Below, one piece after another: positions 23,901-34,506 of a DNA stretch of 64,000 bases. Position 1 is the stretch's first letter; each line of letters starts with the position of its first letter. The notes under the pieces were generated by a model that saw only the letters and a program-made list of their open reading frames with translations, was not told the DNA's origin and made no database searches. A program made the position numbers and the translations under genes. Origin of the DNA: Lepidodermella squamata (Eukaryota; Gastrotricha); contig JBLDXI010000036.1 of the NCBI GenBank assembly GCA_047495785.1, positions 868,001 through 932,000 of the forward strand. The letters are read 5' to 3'.

Positions 23901-26900
23901 CTAATGCAAATTCGACGTAATTTCAACAGTTTGTTAGCGATTTATATCAATTTAAATGCAAACTTGGGAAAAATTGCTTTGAAAATCTAAAATTTTCTTG
24001 CTCGCTTCGCTCGCAAACAAGGAGGATAACCTGTGTAATTCCACGTTTCAGTTCAACTAAACACCTGTAAAATTTTTGCACGTTGCCGATTTCTAATGAA
24101 AAATGCGAACTATCTAAATAGTAAGTATAGATGTTAGATGGAAATGCGAGCGAACGAAGTTCGCGAGCGAAATTTTTTTATCACTTTTTTGCGTACCCCC
24201 TAGCACTCAGACCTAGTCGGATCACTGCCACTAACCCTTCTCAACTCTTTGAATGATCCGAATTCACTGCAAATCATGAACACCACTGATGGAATGAGCT
24301 CAAAGGAGCTATTAGATCCAAACTCCCCGCAAAAAGTATGTGAAATCGATATAGAAGTGGTCGATATTCTTCTTCTTCTATATCGTTTCAGCGTCTTTTT
24401 CGTCTCATCAGGCAACACAAAACGGCAGAAATTGAAGCGCTGTTATCAAATTCAACTCCGAAATTCGACTTAAACTGCAGGAATGACGAAGGCGTAACCC
24501 CGTTGTTTCTGGCAGCACAAGAGGGTCGTGATGATATAGTGGATCTTCTGGTGAACAAGTTCAACGCTGATCCATTAACTACGGACTCGATGGGGAGAAC
24601 TCCTCTCTACGTCGCTGCTGATGGTGGTCGAGCAAAGATTGCACGAATTCTTGGGAATTTGCCACAAAGAAGTGTTGACATTGCGGCCGCAGATGGCACG
24701 ACACCGATATGGGCTGCAGCGGAAAACGGCCAGGCTTCGATTGTGAGATTGTTAGCGAAAGAAATGGACGCCAACGCTCAAATAACAAATGTGCAGGACA
24801 TGACTTTGTTACATGTCGCTGCAATGGAAGGTCACGTGGAAGTAGCGAGAGTTCTGGCAACTGATTTAAAATTAGATGTGAACTCGACTATGAATTCTGG
24901 CTATACAGCCTTGCATTTAGGCGTGCTCAGAGGCCACATGGACATGGTAACTTTACTTGTGAAAGAATTGAAAGCTGATGCGAACGCGAAATCGAAAGAT
25001 GGCACGACGCCGTTGCACATCGCAGCTCGCGAAGGAAATGCAGGGATCGTGAGAATAATAGCCAGAGTAGTCAATGAGAACGCCAGCGATAATAAAGACT
25101 ACGCTCCCCTGCATGATGCTGTTAGCAAAGGGCACGTGGAAAACGTGAGAATTTTAGCCGGAGACGTAAATGTATCTAGTCAATATCGCATGACTCCATT
25201 GCACCACACTGCTGAGAGTGGACACGCGAATATCGTGAAAATGCTTGCAGGAGAATTCCAAGCTGAAGTAAACGCATCTGATAAAAATTGCTCGAATCTC
25301 TTGCATCGCGCTGTTCAGAGAGGACACGTTGAAACCGTGAGAATTCTGGCAGGAGAATCCAATGCTGCGGTCAATGCATCTAATAAATATGGCTGGACTC
25401 CCTTGCATGATGCTGCTAGGAATGGAAAAGCTGAAATCGTGAGAATTCTGGCTGGAGAATTCAATGCTGAAGTCAATGCATCTGATCAATATGGCTCGAC
25501 TCCCTTGCATCACGCTGCTGGGTATGGACACGCTGATACTGTGAGAATTCTGGCTGGAGAATTCAATGCTGAAGTCAATGCATCTAATAAATATGGCTGG
25601 ACTCCCTTGCATCACGCTGCTAGGAATGGAAAAGCTGAAACCGTGAGAATTCTTGCTGGAGAATTCCATGCAGAAGTCAATGCATCTGATGAAGATGGCT
25701 GGACTCCCTTGCATCGTGCTGCTGAGAATGAAAAAGGTGAAACCGTGAGAATTCTGGCTGGAGAATTCAATGCTGAGGTCAATGCATGTGATAAAGATGG
25801 CTGGACTCCCTTGCATCGTGCTGCTTGGAATGGACAGGCTGATACCGTGAGAATTCTGGCTGGAGAATTCAATGCTGAAGTCAATGCATCTGATAAAAAT
25901 GGCTGGACTACTTTGCATCGCGTTGCTTGGAATGGAAAAGCTAAAATCGTGAGAATTCTGGCTGGAGAATTCAATGCTGAGGTCAATGCATGTGATGAAG
26001 ATGGCTGGACTCCCTTGCATCGCGCTGCTTTCTTTGGACACGCTGAACCGGTGAGAATGCTGGCTGGAGAATTCAATGCTGAAGTCAATGCATCTGACAA
26101 ATTTGGCCGGACTCCCTTGCATTACGCTGCTTGGATTGGACAAGGTGAAACCGTGAGAATTCTGGCTGGAGAATTCAATGCTGAAGTCAATGCATCTGAT
26201 AGAAATGGCAGGACTCCCTTGCATCGCGCTGCTTGGAATGGACATACTGAAACTGTGAGAATTCTGGCTGGAGAATTCAATGCTGAAGTCAATGCATTTG
26301 ATGAAGATGGCAGGACTCCCTTGATTCACGCTGCTAGGAATGGACATACTGAAACTGTGAGAATTCTGGCTGGAGAATTCAATGCTGAAGTCAATGCATC
26401 TGATAAAAATGGCTGGACTCCCTTGCATCGCGCTGCTGGGTATGGACAGGCTGAAACCACGAGAATTCTGGCTGGAGAATTCAATGCTGAAGTCAATGCA
26501 TCTGACAAAGATGGCTGGACTCCCTTGCATCACGCTGCTTGGAATGGACAGGCTGATACCGTGAGAATTCTGGCTGGAGAATTCAATGCTGAAGTCAATG
26601 CATCTGATAAAGATGGCTGGACTCCCTTGCATTGCGCTGCATTTCAAAGCCACGTTGAAATTGCGAGACTCCTTGTGGTGCAGTTCAAAGCTGATGTGAC
26701 TGCTCTGTGTATCAAAGCTGAGGTCTTTTCTCGGCTGTCGGGGATACTCGGCCAAGATCCACCATCTGGAAAATGGATGACACCACTCATGTGTGCATCA
26801 GTGAATGGCCACCACGAAGTTGTAGAATGTCTAACACGCGAGGTGGGAGCTGATGTCAATTACAGAGCGTCGTCGACAGGCTGGACAGCCCTACTCCTCG

Positions 26901-27010
26901 CTCAGAATTGCGGTCCTGAAGTGTCGGAAGATAACAAGCTCAAAACTATCGACATTCTCCTGTCGGCAGGAGGACGGAATGATCAGACTGTTCACTGTCT
27001 AAACGAATGA
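20986..27010 (+). CDS. NEK-like protein kinase with about 24 C-terminal ankyrin repeats, interrupted by a hAT-type insertion
   Basis: Exons are 20986-21201, 21264-21324, 22433-22715, 22775-22931, 22986-23011 (26 nt microexon), 23063-23170 plus 24236-24335 (one exon split by the insertion), and 24392-27010. With the insertion removed the frame is continuous, about 1189 aa. The kinase has a Gly loop (LGGGYFGST), the ATP-binding Lys in YAVKSV, HRDIKPKNIF, DFGLAK and GTELYKAPE, all key catalytic residues present, so it should be active; the HRDIKPKNIFL block resembles NEK kinases. The microexon restores the conserved Pro-Phe after the ELA helix. The last exon encodes about 24 ankyrin repeats, 13 of them near-identical 34-residue units. 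Ankyrin repeats bind proteins, so a scaffold-kinase is likely. In the genome as read the frame stops within the insertion unless the element is spliced out. Confidence 0.75.
21480..22176. mobile_element. Tc1/mariner-type MITE in a kinase-gene intron
   Basis: Ends read CAGTGTGATTCAAAAAGGGC on the left and the complement CAGTGTGATTCAGAAAGGCC on the right, and the element is flanked by TA on both sides (21478-21479 and 22177-22178). TA duplication and CAGTGTGATTC-like ends fit Tc1/mariner non-autonomous elements. The 697 bp interior has no long open frame. It lies in intron 2 of the kinase gene and should be neutral to the protein. Confidence 0.82.
23171..24227. mobile_element. Non-autonomous hAT-type element inserted in a kinase-ankyrin exon
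   Basis: The element starts CAGTGTTCCGAGTGC and ends in the complement of CAGTGATCCGAC, with further terminal pairing of GGGGGTACGC blocks, and is flanked by an exact 8 bp duplication CCACTAAC at 23163-23170 and 24228-24235. The interior holds a large inverted repeat, arms about 23455-23590 and 23745-23885 (for example GCAAATTTGCGCGCGAT and its complement), so it can fold into a long hairpin. No coding capacity. Precise removal of the element plus one duplication copy restores an uninterrupted reading frame. Confidence 0.88.
25366..26665 (+). repeat. Thirteen tandem 102 bp ankyrin-coding units
   Basis: Successive units repeat at 102 bp (34 codons) with blocks such as GAGAATTCTGGCTGGAGAAT almost unchanged between them. 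Differences are concentrated at the ankyrin beta-turn and helix-surface residues (DKDGW, DEDGR, NKYGW; RAAWNGQ, HAARNGK). The near-identity implies recent expansion or gene conversion. Confidence 0.9.
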
Positions 27011-28790
27011 AGGTTAATTAGATTAGGAAAAGCTTTATTTATTTGATAGATCTATGACCTGATACATTACACTATTCCTGCTCTGCCCCACATATCAGAA
27101 TAGTGTGACGTCAGTGACTTAATAGCAGTACTTGTGTTACGTAATAAAACACTAGATAGCTACCGTTTATTACCAATTGTGCCTCATTATTACAGATCCA
27201 ATGACAGCAAAGCTCGGGATACAAATGCGAAGTAATATCAGCCAATACCGATCTATGACGGAATTCAACCCGATCTTGGTTTTGATTCCACCATGGCACC
27301 AAGGCATTGGTGGCATTGCAAGATGGTTTTGTCCAGGGTCCTACTTTAAACGGAAATGAATTAGAGGGATCAGTGCAATATTTTGCGATTCAAAATGGGG
27401 CTTATAACCTCTTGGCAATATGTGGCAATAATATGGCAATATTTACCTCTTGGCAATATGTGTACATGCAGGGTAAAATTCCGTGTATGACGTAGTGTTC
27501 AATTCTGCTTTGCCTTATATGCATAGAAATTATTCGAAAAAGGGGTCTTTGCATATTTGGAGTGTAGAGTTTGGTTCCGCAAAAAGCAAATTTGGCTCGG
27601 CAACAGAAAGTCAGGTCGGTCAGAAAGTCACCTACACTTTAGAACGAGGCGCAGATGAGTGGAGCGCGAGTTTGCACGTTTGTGAAGTTTACGAGAGCAA
27701 GCGGATTCGAAATTAGGATCAAAACGAGTGATCTAACATTATCACGACACGGCTATTAACTCTTGCATGGCCGAATAATATATCTGCGAGAGAAAAAATA
27801 TTTGACGGCAGTTCTAGAGATTTTTGAAGGCCCTGATCAGGATTTTGAAATCCGCTTTTGTCTTTATCTGTCACTGTGGGCTGCTAGCGGTGCGAGGTTG
27901 CGGGAACAACGATTCACGATTCTTGGAAACTAAAGAAAGTAGAATAAATATAGCTTCATTTTTTCACTTCATTTTAATCAACTACTGTGAAAACTACTGC
28001 CTAGCCGAACAGCTCAGCTCAGCAACATCTTTAATTACCACTGTCGGCCTGCGGCCTTTGACAGTTGACGGGGAACTCCGTGACTTTGACAAGCACATGG
28101 GCACGAGTGACCTTGAACAGGCATAACCTAACTCCTAAATATAACGTTTTCGTGCACATCCTTGACTTGTTGCCTAGCTTTGTGCATAAAACCATGTAGC
28201 GTGTCACCTGCGCGCGACGACGGCGTAATTCGCAAGATTGATCCTTCATTTGAGAGTCATTCGGTAACCGCCACATACATTACTTGGCATTAGGGCATTC
28301 ACGCAGCTTATCAAGTTACGTAGTAGCCCGGGCTATTATTCGCGAAGGGCTTGCAAGTCAATGCATCGTTGCTTAGGTCGGCTTCAATTCAAGCTACAAA
28401 TCACGAATGTGCTAGTCGTTTGTGGCGCAAAGGAACAAGCACATCAAGCAAAAAAAATAGTGCTGACCGCTGACGGCTGACATGTACTTGTCATGTGACG
28501 TGGATAGGACGCCGCACTCAGAGCACGCCGGCAGACAAGAAGACGTGTTCACTTTTTTCCTCATTAATATTCAGAATATTTTGCAGCTTAAAAAATATAA
28601 AATGGTGGGGTTTAATAATTAACATTTAAAAATAAATATGATTTCAAAAAAATTATTTGCGGCAGGAAAAAATTGCCATATGCTCGCATTGAGCTGATGA
28701 AAGAAATGGCTGCATCTGCCCAAAATTACACATAAATAGCAAGAGAAATATTTGGGCGGAAAATGATGACATGATTCATCTCATTAAATT
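27011..28790. other. Intergenic DNA, no gene recognised
   Basis: About 1.8 kb with only short open frames (the longest at 27483-27716 and 27824-28126), none resembling a known protein or flanked by convincing splice sites. Around 27400-27470 the word TGGCAATAT recurs several times. Confidence 0.35.
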
Positions 28791-28794
28791 TGAA

Positions 28795-28960
28795 ACGATG
28801 AACTTTGCCCCTTATTAGTCTGGGCCCCAGCTCCGGGACCCCAACCAGAGGAAGGCTGGAAAAACCACAGGGGAGACCCTTTGGTCTCTTCGGTTGGGTC
28901 CTAGAAAACAAGTAGTAAACACCTCAGCTCTCGGATCCTACTTCGCACACTGTGCGGCAT
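28795..28960 (+). repeat. F1 dispersed repeat copy
   Basis: Shows CCCAGCTCCGGGACCCCAAC, ACCACAGGGGAGACCCTTTG, TCGGTTGGGTCCTAGAAAAC and the CTACTTCGCACACTG right end. Non-coding. Confidence 0.7.
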
Positions 28961-29204
28961 CCTATCAACGTCACATGGTACTTGATAATCACATTTGCTT
29001 AATATTCGATAAAAATAGCGCGCATGCGTAGCGTAATGGTTTAAAAAAAAAGGTAAGATGGTCTGAGAATGTGCTAGGTCAAAAATGTCGCACATGCTAA
29101 AATAGTACGGATTGCATGTACTCGGAAGCTTTTCCATAGGAGTATTAAAAACAGGTGAAAGACGCCATGTCACGAGACATGCATATCAGCATATCAGCAT
29201 ATCG

Positions 29205-30180
29205 TTTGCGACGTTGAATAACTCGGGTTTATGCTTGTTTACATCCGTTTCAAGGCGATGAGTGACAAGTAAAAAGCGGCATTTTTGAACGTGAATGAAG
29301 AGACAAAACAACAGACTTTTTACTTTTCTCCTCTAACTTTGATACGGATGTACATTACATTACATTACATTTTCTTTATTCTTTGAGCACAGTTACAAAA
29401 GAGATACAAAACAAAACAAAACAACAAGAGTGTGCTAAAGAATAAAATTCACTCCGGTGTACACGCCATGCCGGGTCCGTTACTGTGGTAACGGGCCAAG
29501 CATGGCCCGTGTCGGAGGAGGACCAGTCGGAGACCGATCCTAATCAGCCCGAAATCATCTGAATAGAGAATCAAGAAAGAAATCCCCGAAGTCCCGAGAC
29601 GAAGAAGTTAAATGACCCAAACTATGAATTTTAGCCCGCCACTCTCTCCTATTTTGGGCTAGACTGTCCGCCTCCTCGATAGATTTTATACCCAACCGTC
29701 CCAAATTTTTCCTAACACAGTCTGTCCACCTTAATTTAGGTCTTCCCTTAGGACGTTTCCATCCTTCAGGGACCTCCCAGTATCGAACCTTGCGTGTTAG
29801 GCGTCCGGGGTCCATGCGAGCCACATGGCCGTACCACCTTAGTTGTGGTCTCGCTAATTTGGTCGATAGTTGTTCAGCTCCACATCGCGTCCTAATCACG
29901 TCATTTCTCACCTTATCCCTAATTGTAATACCACAAATATTCCTAAGCCATCTCATTTGACTGACATTTAGTCGACGTTCGTCTTCGCTTGTCATGGCCC
30001 AATTTTCACCTCCGAAACGTGCTATTGGTTCTATTGTTCCTAGCAGGCATTTCATTTTCACACTGACAGGAATGGATTTGTTTCCAAAGATATATTTTTT
30101 GAGTGCGCCAAATGCCCTACAAAAAAAAAACGGATGTAAACAAGTCTAAATCCGAGTTATTCAACGTCGTTAACGATATC
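29205..30180. mobile_element. Inverted-repeat element with a nested LINE fragment
   Basis: About 29200-29250 (ATATCGTTTGCGACGTTGAA ... CTTGTTTACATCCGTTT) and 30127-30180 (AAACGGATGTAAACAAG ... TTCAACGTCGTTAACGATAT) are inverted copies of roughly 50 bp. Between them lies mostly a LINE 3' fragment. The simplest reading is a short DNA element into which a LINE copy later inserted. Confidence 0.6.
29343..30062 (-). mobile_element. 5'-truncated LINE: C-terminal part of an endonuclease/reverse-transcriptase ORF
   Basis: The minus-strand open frame 29555-30061 encodes the region after the reverse transcriptase domain of RTE-like/CR1-like LINEs: MRWLRNICGITIRDKVRN, RWYGHVARMD, RPKGRPKLRWTD. No polymerase motifs remain, so it is a dead 5'-truncated insertion. 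Its 3' end is marked by a short (ATGTA)n tail at 29346-29370, as in LINEs that use microsatellite tails. The 3' UTR includes a CATGCC...GGCATG-like hairpin around 29465-29510. Confidence 0.8.
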
Positions 30181-30235
30181 ATCCGATGTTGTGCGTCGAT
30201 TTTGTGCCATTGTGCTTGAGCTAAATTGTAGAATT

Positions 30236-30415
30236 TCTAGGCGCGCGCCGATTGGTCAATCGATCGTTGCTTTCCTACTCCCGGATGAAACATGTGCAGA
30301 GGATGTGGCAAAGCCATTTTTTGCAAAAATAGACAATAATTTAAAAGTGGATTGCACGACTAAATTGTTTCATCCCGGAGTCATAGCAACAATAAATTGA
30401 CCAATCAGCGCGCGG
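30236..30415. mobile_element. Palindromic MITE
   Basis: Arms GCGCGCCGATTGGTCAAT ... CTCCCGGATGAAACA and TGTTTCATCCCGGAG ... ATTGACCAATCAGCGCGC are inverted copies of about 50 bp separated by about 75 bp. No coding capacity. Confidence 0.7.
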
Positions 30416-30864
30416 GTCAAAGTACTACTTACTACTTGAAACAAAATAACTGCACAGGAACTGGCACACCCTAATCCTCCTGTAAATGGGATTCGTTTTT
30501 TAACACTCCCTAATGATGTTTTTTGCCGGCGGACCTATGTAACGGAAAACGACCCACGATAACGAGAGTTCCCAGTCACACGACTACTCATTTTTTACTG
30601 TTACACACACATCCTCCTGAAAAAGGACTCATTTTTTACACCTCGCCGTGGCCTTGCTTCCGTCGCCTGAACGCAGTCTGAACGGACGGAACGAACGAAG
30701 ACGCCCCACGACAACGGGGAGTTCCCCGTCACAGTGAAAACTTGGAAAATATTTATAATGGGCAAAATAAAGTATTCTCGTTATACTTACAGAATGCTCC
30801 ATACGCCCTGCGGCTAATCAGTTCAGCAACTTCAGCTTTGCTTAATGAACTACGACCAGTGTGC

Positions 30865-30990
30865 AAAGTAAGGCCCGGGAGCTGAGGTGTTTTCCAGCAC
30901 TCAGCCGAAGAAATCAGAGGGTCCTCCTGTGGTTTGTCCCGCCCTACTCTGCTTGGAATCCCCGAGCACTCCTGTACTTCGCACCCTGGC
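30865..30990 (-). repeat. F1 dispersed repeat copy, minus orientation
   Basis: Starts GTGCAAAGTAAGGCCCGGGA and contains GGGTCCTCCTGTGGTTTGT, the complement of the F1 core, ending near GTACTTCGCACCCTG. Non-coding. Confidence 0.6.
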
Positions 30991-31284
30991 TACAAGCTAC
31001 AACATATTATCGTGGGTTCCCAATTTTAGGTCTTTCGTAGCCCTCGTTTACGCCTCGGGTTCCATGTTCCTCCTCCACCCCATTTTCAAAGCTCAGATTC
31101 TAATTACAATTGTTTCGTATACGAAGTATAGGGAGGAACGCGGGGTAGAGAGAGAAAACCTTTTATTGGTATACTGTGTTATATACAAACTATAACATTG
31201 CCTTTGAGACACAGGATTATAAATTATTAAGTTTATAATTTGATGAGATTAATTGATGAATTAATTGCTTGATTGATTGATTAG

Positions 31285-31750
31285 TTAGCGTCTTTGAGTA
31301 GGTTGGCTATTTGAGTAAAGATGATTATTCAGGATCCTAATGCTATCCTTAAGGATTTGATGGGCCATATCAACAGCTGTACTGCTGCTGATTCCGTAAT
31401 CTTGAAGTAATTGGATCGCTTCTTTGGTTAGCGAGCCCCGTGTGCCGATATAAAGGCCGTGTACTTCTATCGAGTCCAAATCAAAGGCTTCGCAGATGAA
31501 CTTGCTACACGGCTCGTAGATCGAACGCTTCTCAATGTCGACATCTCCGAATTGACCTTCTGATGATTCAAATCTAATTGTGGGGTCGATGATTGCTCCA
31601 TGTCTGCTTCAATTCTAATTTCAATAGGTCTCCGCAGTAAGACAAGCCGAAGAGTGTCATGCAGTATTGATGGTAGTCTGTAGTATTGACTCCTTACGAT
31701 ATAGAACATGTGGATCAAGTCCGTTGACAGTTGTTTTTCTTTCATCACGG
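31285..31750 (-). mobile_element. Degraded non-LTR retrotransposon 3' fragment
   Basis: Two overlapping minus-strand frames together read as one decayed ORF: YYRLPSILHDTLRLVLLRR from about 31690, then in another frame DIEKRSIYEPCSKFICEAFD and IEVHGLYIGTRGSLTKEA to the stop at 31285. The GLYIGTRG ... ILNNHLYS block resembles conserved C-terminal segments of LINE-encoded polyproteins that I have seen in invertebrates, but I cannot name the clade. The frame change makes it non-functional. Confidence 0.45.
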
Positions 31751-31880
31751 ACCGACATTGTAAATTGTAAAGTACGTGACACTACGCTCTGAAAGGTCAG
31801 TATGAGAAGCAGGAGCCTTAGCCAGGGGGCAATTTCGGGTATTTTCAGCCACGAATTTTAATTGGCGCGTGAACAATTTT
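31735..31880 (+). promoter_or_regulatory. Block shared with the upstream region of the LamG-channel gene
   Basis: Matches the two blocks at 15836-15890 and 16139-16225, contiguous here. It begins about 420 bp upstream of the receptor ATG at 32155. Either part of a common promoter/5'-UTR or a repeat that landed upstream of both genes. Confidence 0.45.
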
Positions 31881-32154
31881 TCTTCTCTGTTTCCAGACCT
31901 AATTAGCCATCGCACTCCGTCAAAGGTGAGTAATGTTAATTTTAATTGGCTACTCTTTGCTGCGCTTGTCTCTCCACCTGCGCTTGTTTTGCTAGAAAAC
32001 TCTTCATTTCTCGCCTTGTCGGTTGTGCTCAATACCCTAATTACCGGCAATCTGCGGAGGCTTGCGACATTGACTTACAACTTACACACTTATCTAATAG
32101 CCAGGATTTACTGTTTGAACTATCATTTGAATCGAAACGAGGAGTTAAGGAAAC

Positions 32155-34506
32155 ATGTTGGAAATTATCATAGTATCGCTGATTCTCAGCTCAAAAGTCG
32201 AGGCTCAAGTCCAAAAGCTGAGGCTTGCTAATTTCATGCCGTTCACCGGGCTGGAACCCAATCGATACCAAACCTGTAAAGCTATGGCTGAACTAGTAAT
32301 CGGCCTCGTCAACAATCGCAGCGATATCCTACCCAACTACTCCATCGAACCACAATTCTACGACGACAATAATGGCCCAATGTTAGCCCGCCGTTTTCTC
32401 GAATACGACAGCCAATTTTCTGGGGATAACATACTGAAAGCTCCGGTTGTAGTCGGCACGGTTAATTCTTGCGAAAATATCGCTTCTTTCGCTCATTTAA
32501 TGGGCTACGTCCAGGTGTCTCAATGCGCAACAGACGCGTTGAGTAACCGAGTTAGGTACCCAAATCTTTACCTTATCCGACCAATCGGATCCCAGTCTTG
32601 GATAGCCAGACTGCGCTTCATCGTCGATATTGGAAAATGGAATTATTTCGGCCTGGTCGTGAACGCAAATCAAGACATTATCGGGGCGAAAGTAATGCAG
32701 AGAATCGCTATTCAAAACGGCCTTCAGGTCTACTTCAACGCAATCTCGGATTTCGATGATGAAGCAGCTTTAGCCCTGAAAAAGTCCGATGCTCGAATAA
32801 TTGCCGTTTACAGCACTGGATCGATGAATTACCAAGTGTTATGCCAATGCTACAAGTTCGGAATCACTGGCCCGCAGTATGTTTTCATCATGGCTGGTAG
32901 TTGGTTCGCCGATCCAAGGACACTACCCGCTACTATCTACCCGGGCTGTACTCGAGAGATGATTTTCACTCAAAGCCTCTACTCAATCATGGTCACGTCT
33001 CAGATTGTAACAGACGAGCCTTTGGTCAAGTCTGAGCTGGGGTTCAATATGTTTGAAATGGATAAGATGTTGGATTTATTTACAAATTACTCGAGATTGC
33101 CCGACTACGGAAATCGATACCTATGCCATGATGTTACCCTTCAAAGCTTACTAGTACTGGATAGGGCTGATAGGAAACTCCAATCAATGGGCCTGAGTCT
33201 GGCCAATATCTCGACTCATCAAGATTTAATAGCTAAAATCGTCAATCAAACAGCTGTTTCAATCTCGTACACCGGGCTGAGAAAAAGTGGTTTGAGCTCG
33301 TACAGCCAGGACAGGGGCGAAATGATGGGTAGTAAGTGGCCAGTTCAACAATGGAACCCTACAGACGGCCTCAGGACCATTTGGATGGTTGTCCAAGCTG
33401 AAAGTAACGATTCAAGCAATGAACTCACTATGTACTCCACGTACCAGGTCTTGCAACCGAAATGGCAGACCGCGAATGGCAAACCACCGAGGGATAAAGC
33501 CTTGGTGAGGCATTCATATAAAGACATGCCAATTGGCCTGCAAATCGCTTTTTACATCCTTTCTGGCGGGCTGATTCTTGCGAAACTCGCGGCAATCTCG
33601 ATTTTATGGCTCAGAAAAACTAAGCAGGACTTTCGAAGACTGCCTGTGATTTGTACGGTTCAATTCATTTCGCTAGTGCTAGTTGATATCTCAGCCGTTC
33701 TATTCACCCTGGAACTTCAGTTATCGAAAATGGAAGCTCTTCAGTTGGCGAGGGTTCTAACTATTCTGATAGGTCTCAGCGTGTCGAACTTTAGCCTAGT
33801 TTCCCGGTCTTATCTCATGATTTCAAAAGTTGCAGTGGTAAGGAAAATGGCGATGCAGGCTGCTTTCAAGGGCGGTAGGAGGATGAGTGCCAGCTCTGCA
33901 ATTTTGTTCCCGTTCTCGAGTGGTAGCGGGTCAGTGAAAGCCTTCTCCCCGGCAATGAGAGGCGGGAATTTCTTCCATCGAGCTATCGACCAGGATCACT
34001 TTTCAAGCCTCAGCCGGAAAAACTTGATTTCAATCTGTGGCAGCGTGATACTAGCAATCGTTTTCGGTATAGTTTGGGCAATCACTGACCGGACAAAATG
34101 CTTGAATATCGAACTTGCCTCAAGCCCTATTTACTACCCAGAACTCGATACCTACATCCGAACAAGTGCGGTCCATTGTTCGGCGGCGAATCAAGATATT
34201 TGGATGTTAGCAGCTTTAGGAATCAACGTCATCTGCCTGGTAATTGGTTGCTACTTCGCTAGGCAGCTGATTCGAAATTCGAGTTTTATGAATCACCATT
34301 GGGATTACAAATTCATATTCTACGCTATGGTTAACTGCATTGTTTCAATGTTAGCATTTTGCCTCGTAATGTTGGCTGTTCCGAAGACCCCCGTTGGGCA
34401 GCGCATTGTTATGGCGTTCTCAGCGATTTTCATCTCGGCTTCGACGTCAGTCGTCTGCTTGTTACCATTCACTAAGCGGGCTCGACTGGTCGGCTACACT
34501 AGCTAA
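32155..34506 (+). CDS. Intronless GABA-B-like class C G-protein-coupled receptor
   Basis: A single open frame of 783 codons. A signal peptide (about residues 1-18, LEIIIVSLILSSKVEA) is followed by a periplasmic-binding-protein-like Venus flytrap domain (about 20-455; VVGTVNSCENIASFAHLMG, IRPIGSQSWIARLRFIVDIGKWNYFGLVV split in parts) and seven membrane segments from about 460 onward (first LQIAFYILSGGLILA, last VMAFSAIFISASTSVVCLL). There is no cysteine-rich linker between flytrap and membrane part, which is the GABA-B rather than the glutamate-receptor layout. The ligand cannot be predicted. The other GABA-B-like gene in the window has several introns, so this copy may derive from a retrotransposed ancestor, though no poly(A) tract is visible. 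The two genes face each other tail to tail. Confidence 0.85.
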   Translation: MLEIIIVSLILSSKVEAQVQKLRLANFMPFTGLEPNRYQTCKAMAELVIGLVNNRSDILPNYSIEPQFYDDNNGPMLARRFLEYDSQFSGDNILKAPVVVGTVNSCENIASFAHLMGYVQVSQCATDALSNRVRYPNLYLIRPIGSQSWIARLRFIVDIGKWNYFGLVVNANQDIIGAKVMQRIAIQNGLQVYFNAISDFDDEAALALKKSDARIIAVYSTGSMNYQVLCQCYKFGITGPQYVFIMAGSWFADPRTLPATIYPGCTREMIFTQSLYSIMVTSQIVTDEPLVKSELGFNMFEMDKMLDLFTNYSRLPDYGNRYLCHDVTLQSLLVLDRADRKLQSMGLSLANISTHQDLIAKIVNQTAVSISYTGLRKSGLSSYSQDRGEMMGSKWPVQQWNPTDGLRTIWMVVQAESNDSSNELTMYSTYQVLQPKWQTANGKPPRDKALVRHSYKDMPIGLQIAFYILSGGLILAKLAAISILWLRKTKQDFRRLPVICTVQFISLVLVDISAVLFTLELQLSKMEALQLARVLTILIGLSVSNFSLVSRSYLMISKVAVVRKMAMQAAFKGGRRMSASSAILFPFSSGSGSVKAFSPAMRGGNFFHRAIDQDHFSSLSRKNLISICGSVILAIVFGIVWAITDRTKCLNIELASSPIYYPELDTYIRTSAVHCSAANQDIWMLAALGINVICLVIGCYFARQLIRNSSFMNHHWDYKFIFYAMVNCIVSMLAFCLVMLAVPKTPVGQRIVMAFSAIFISASTSVVCLLPFTKRARLVGYTS

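Noticed and set aside
25366-26665. CRISPR-like array because of regular repeats
   Set aside because: The whole unit is repeated, there are no unique spacers, it is coding, and this is animal DNA.
25154-26755. 533-codon open frame on the minus strand through the ankyrin region
   Set aside because: It is the antisense shadow of the tandem ankyrin repeats; the absence of stops in one 102 bp unit is simply copied, and there is no start context or known domain.
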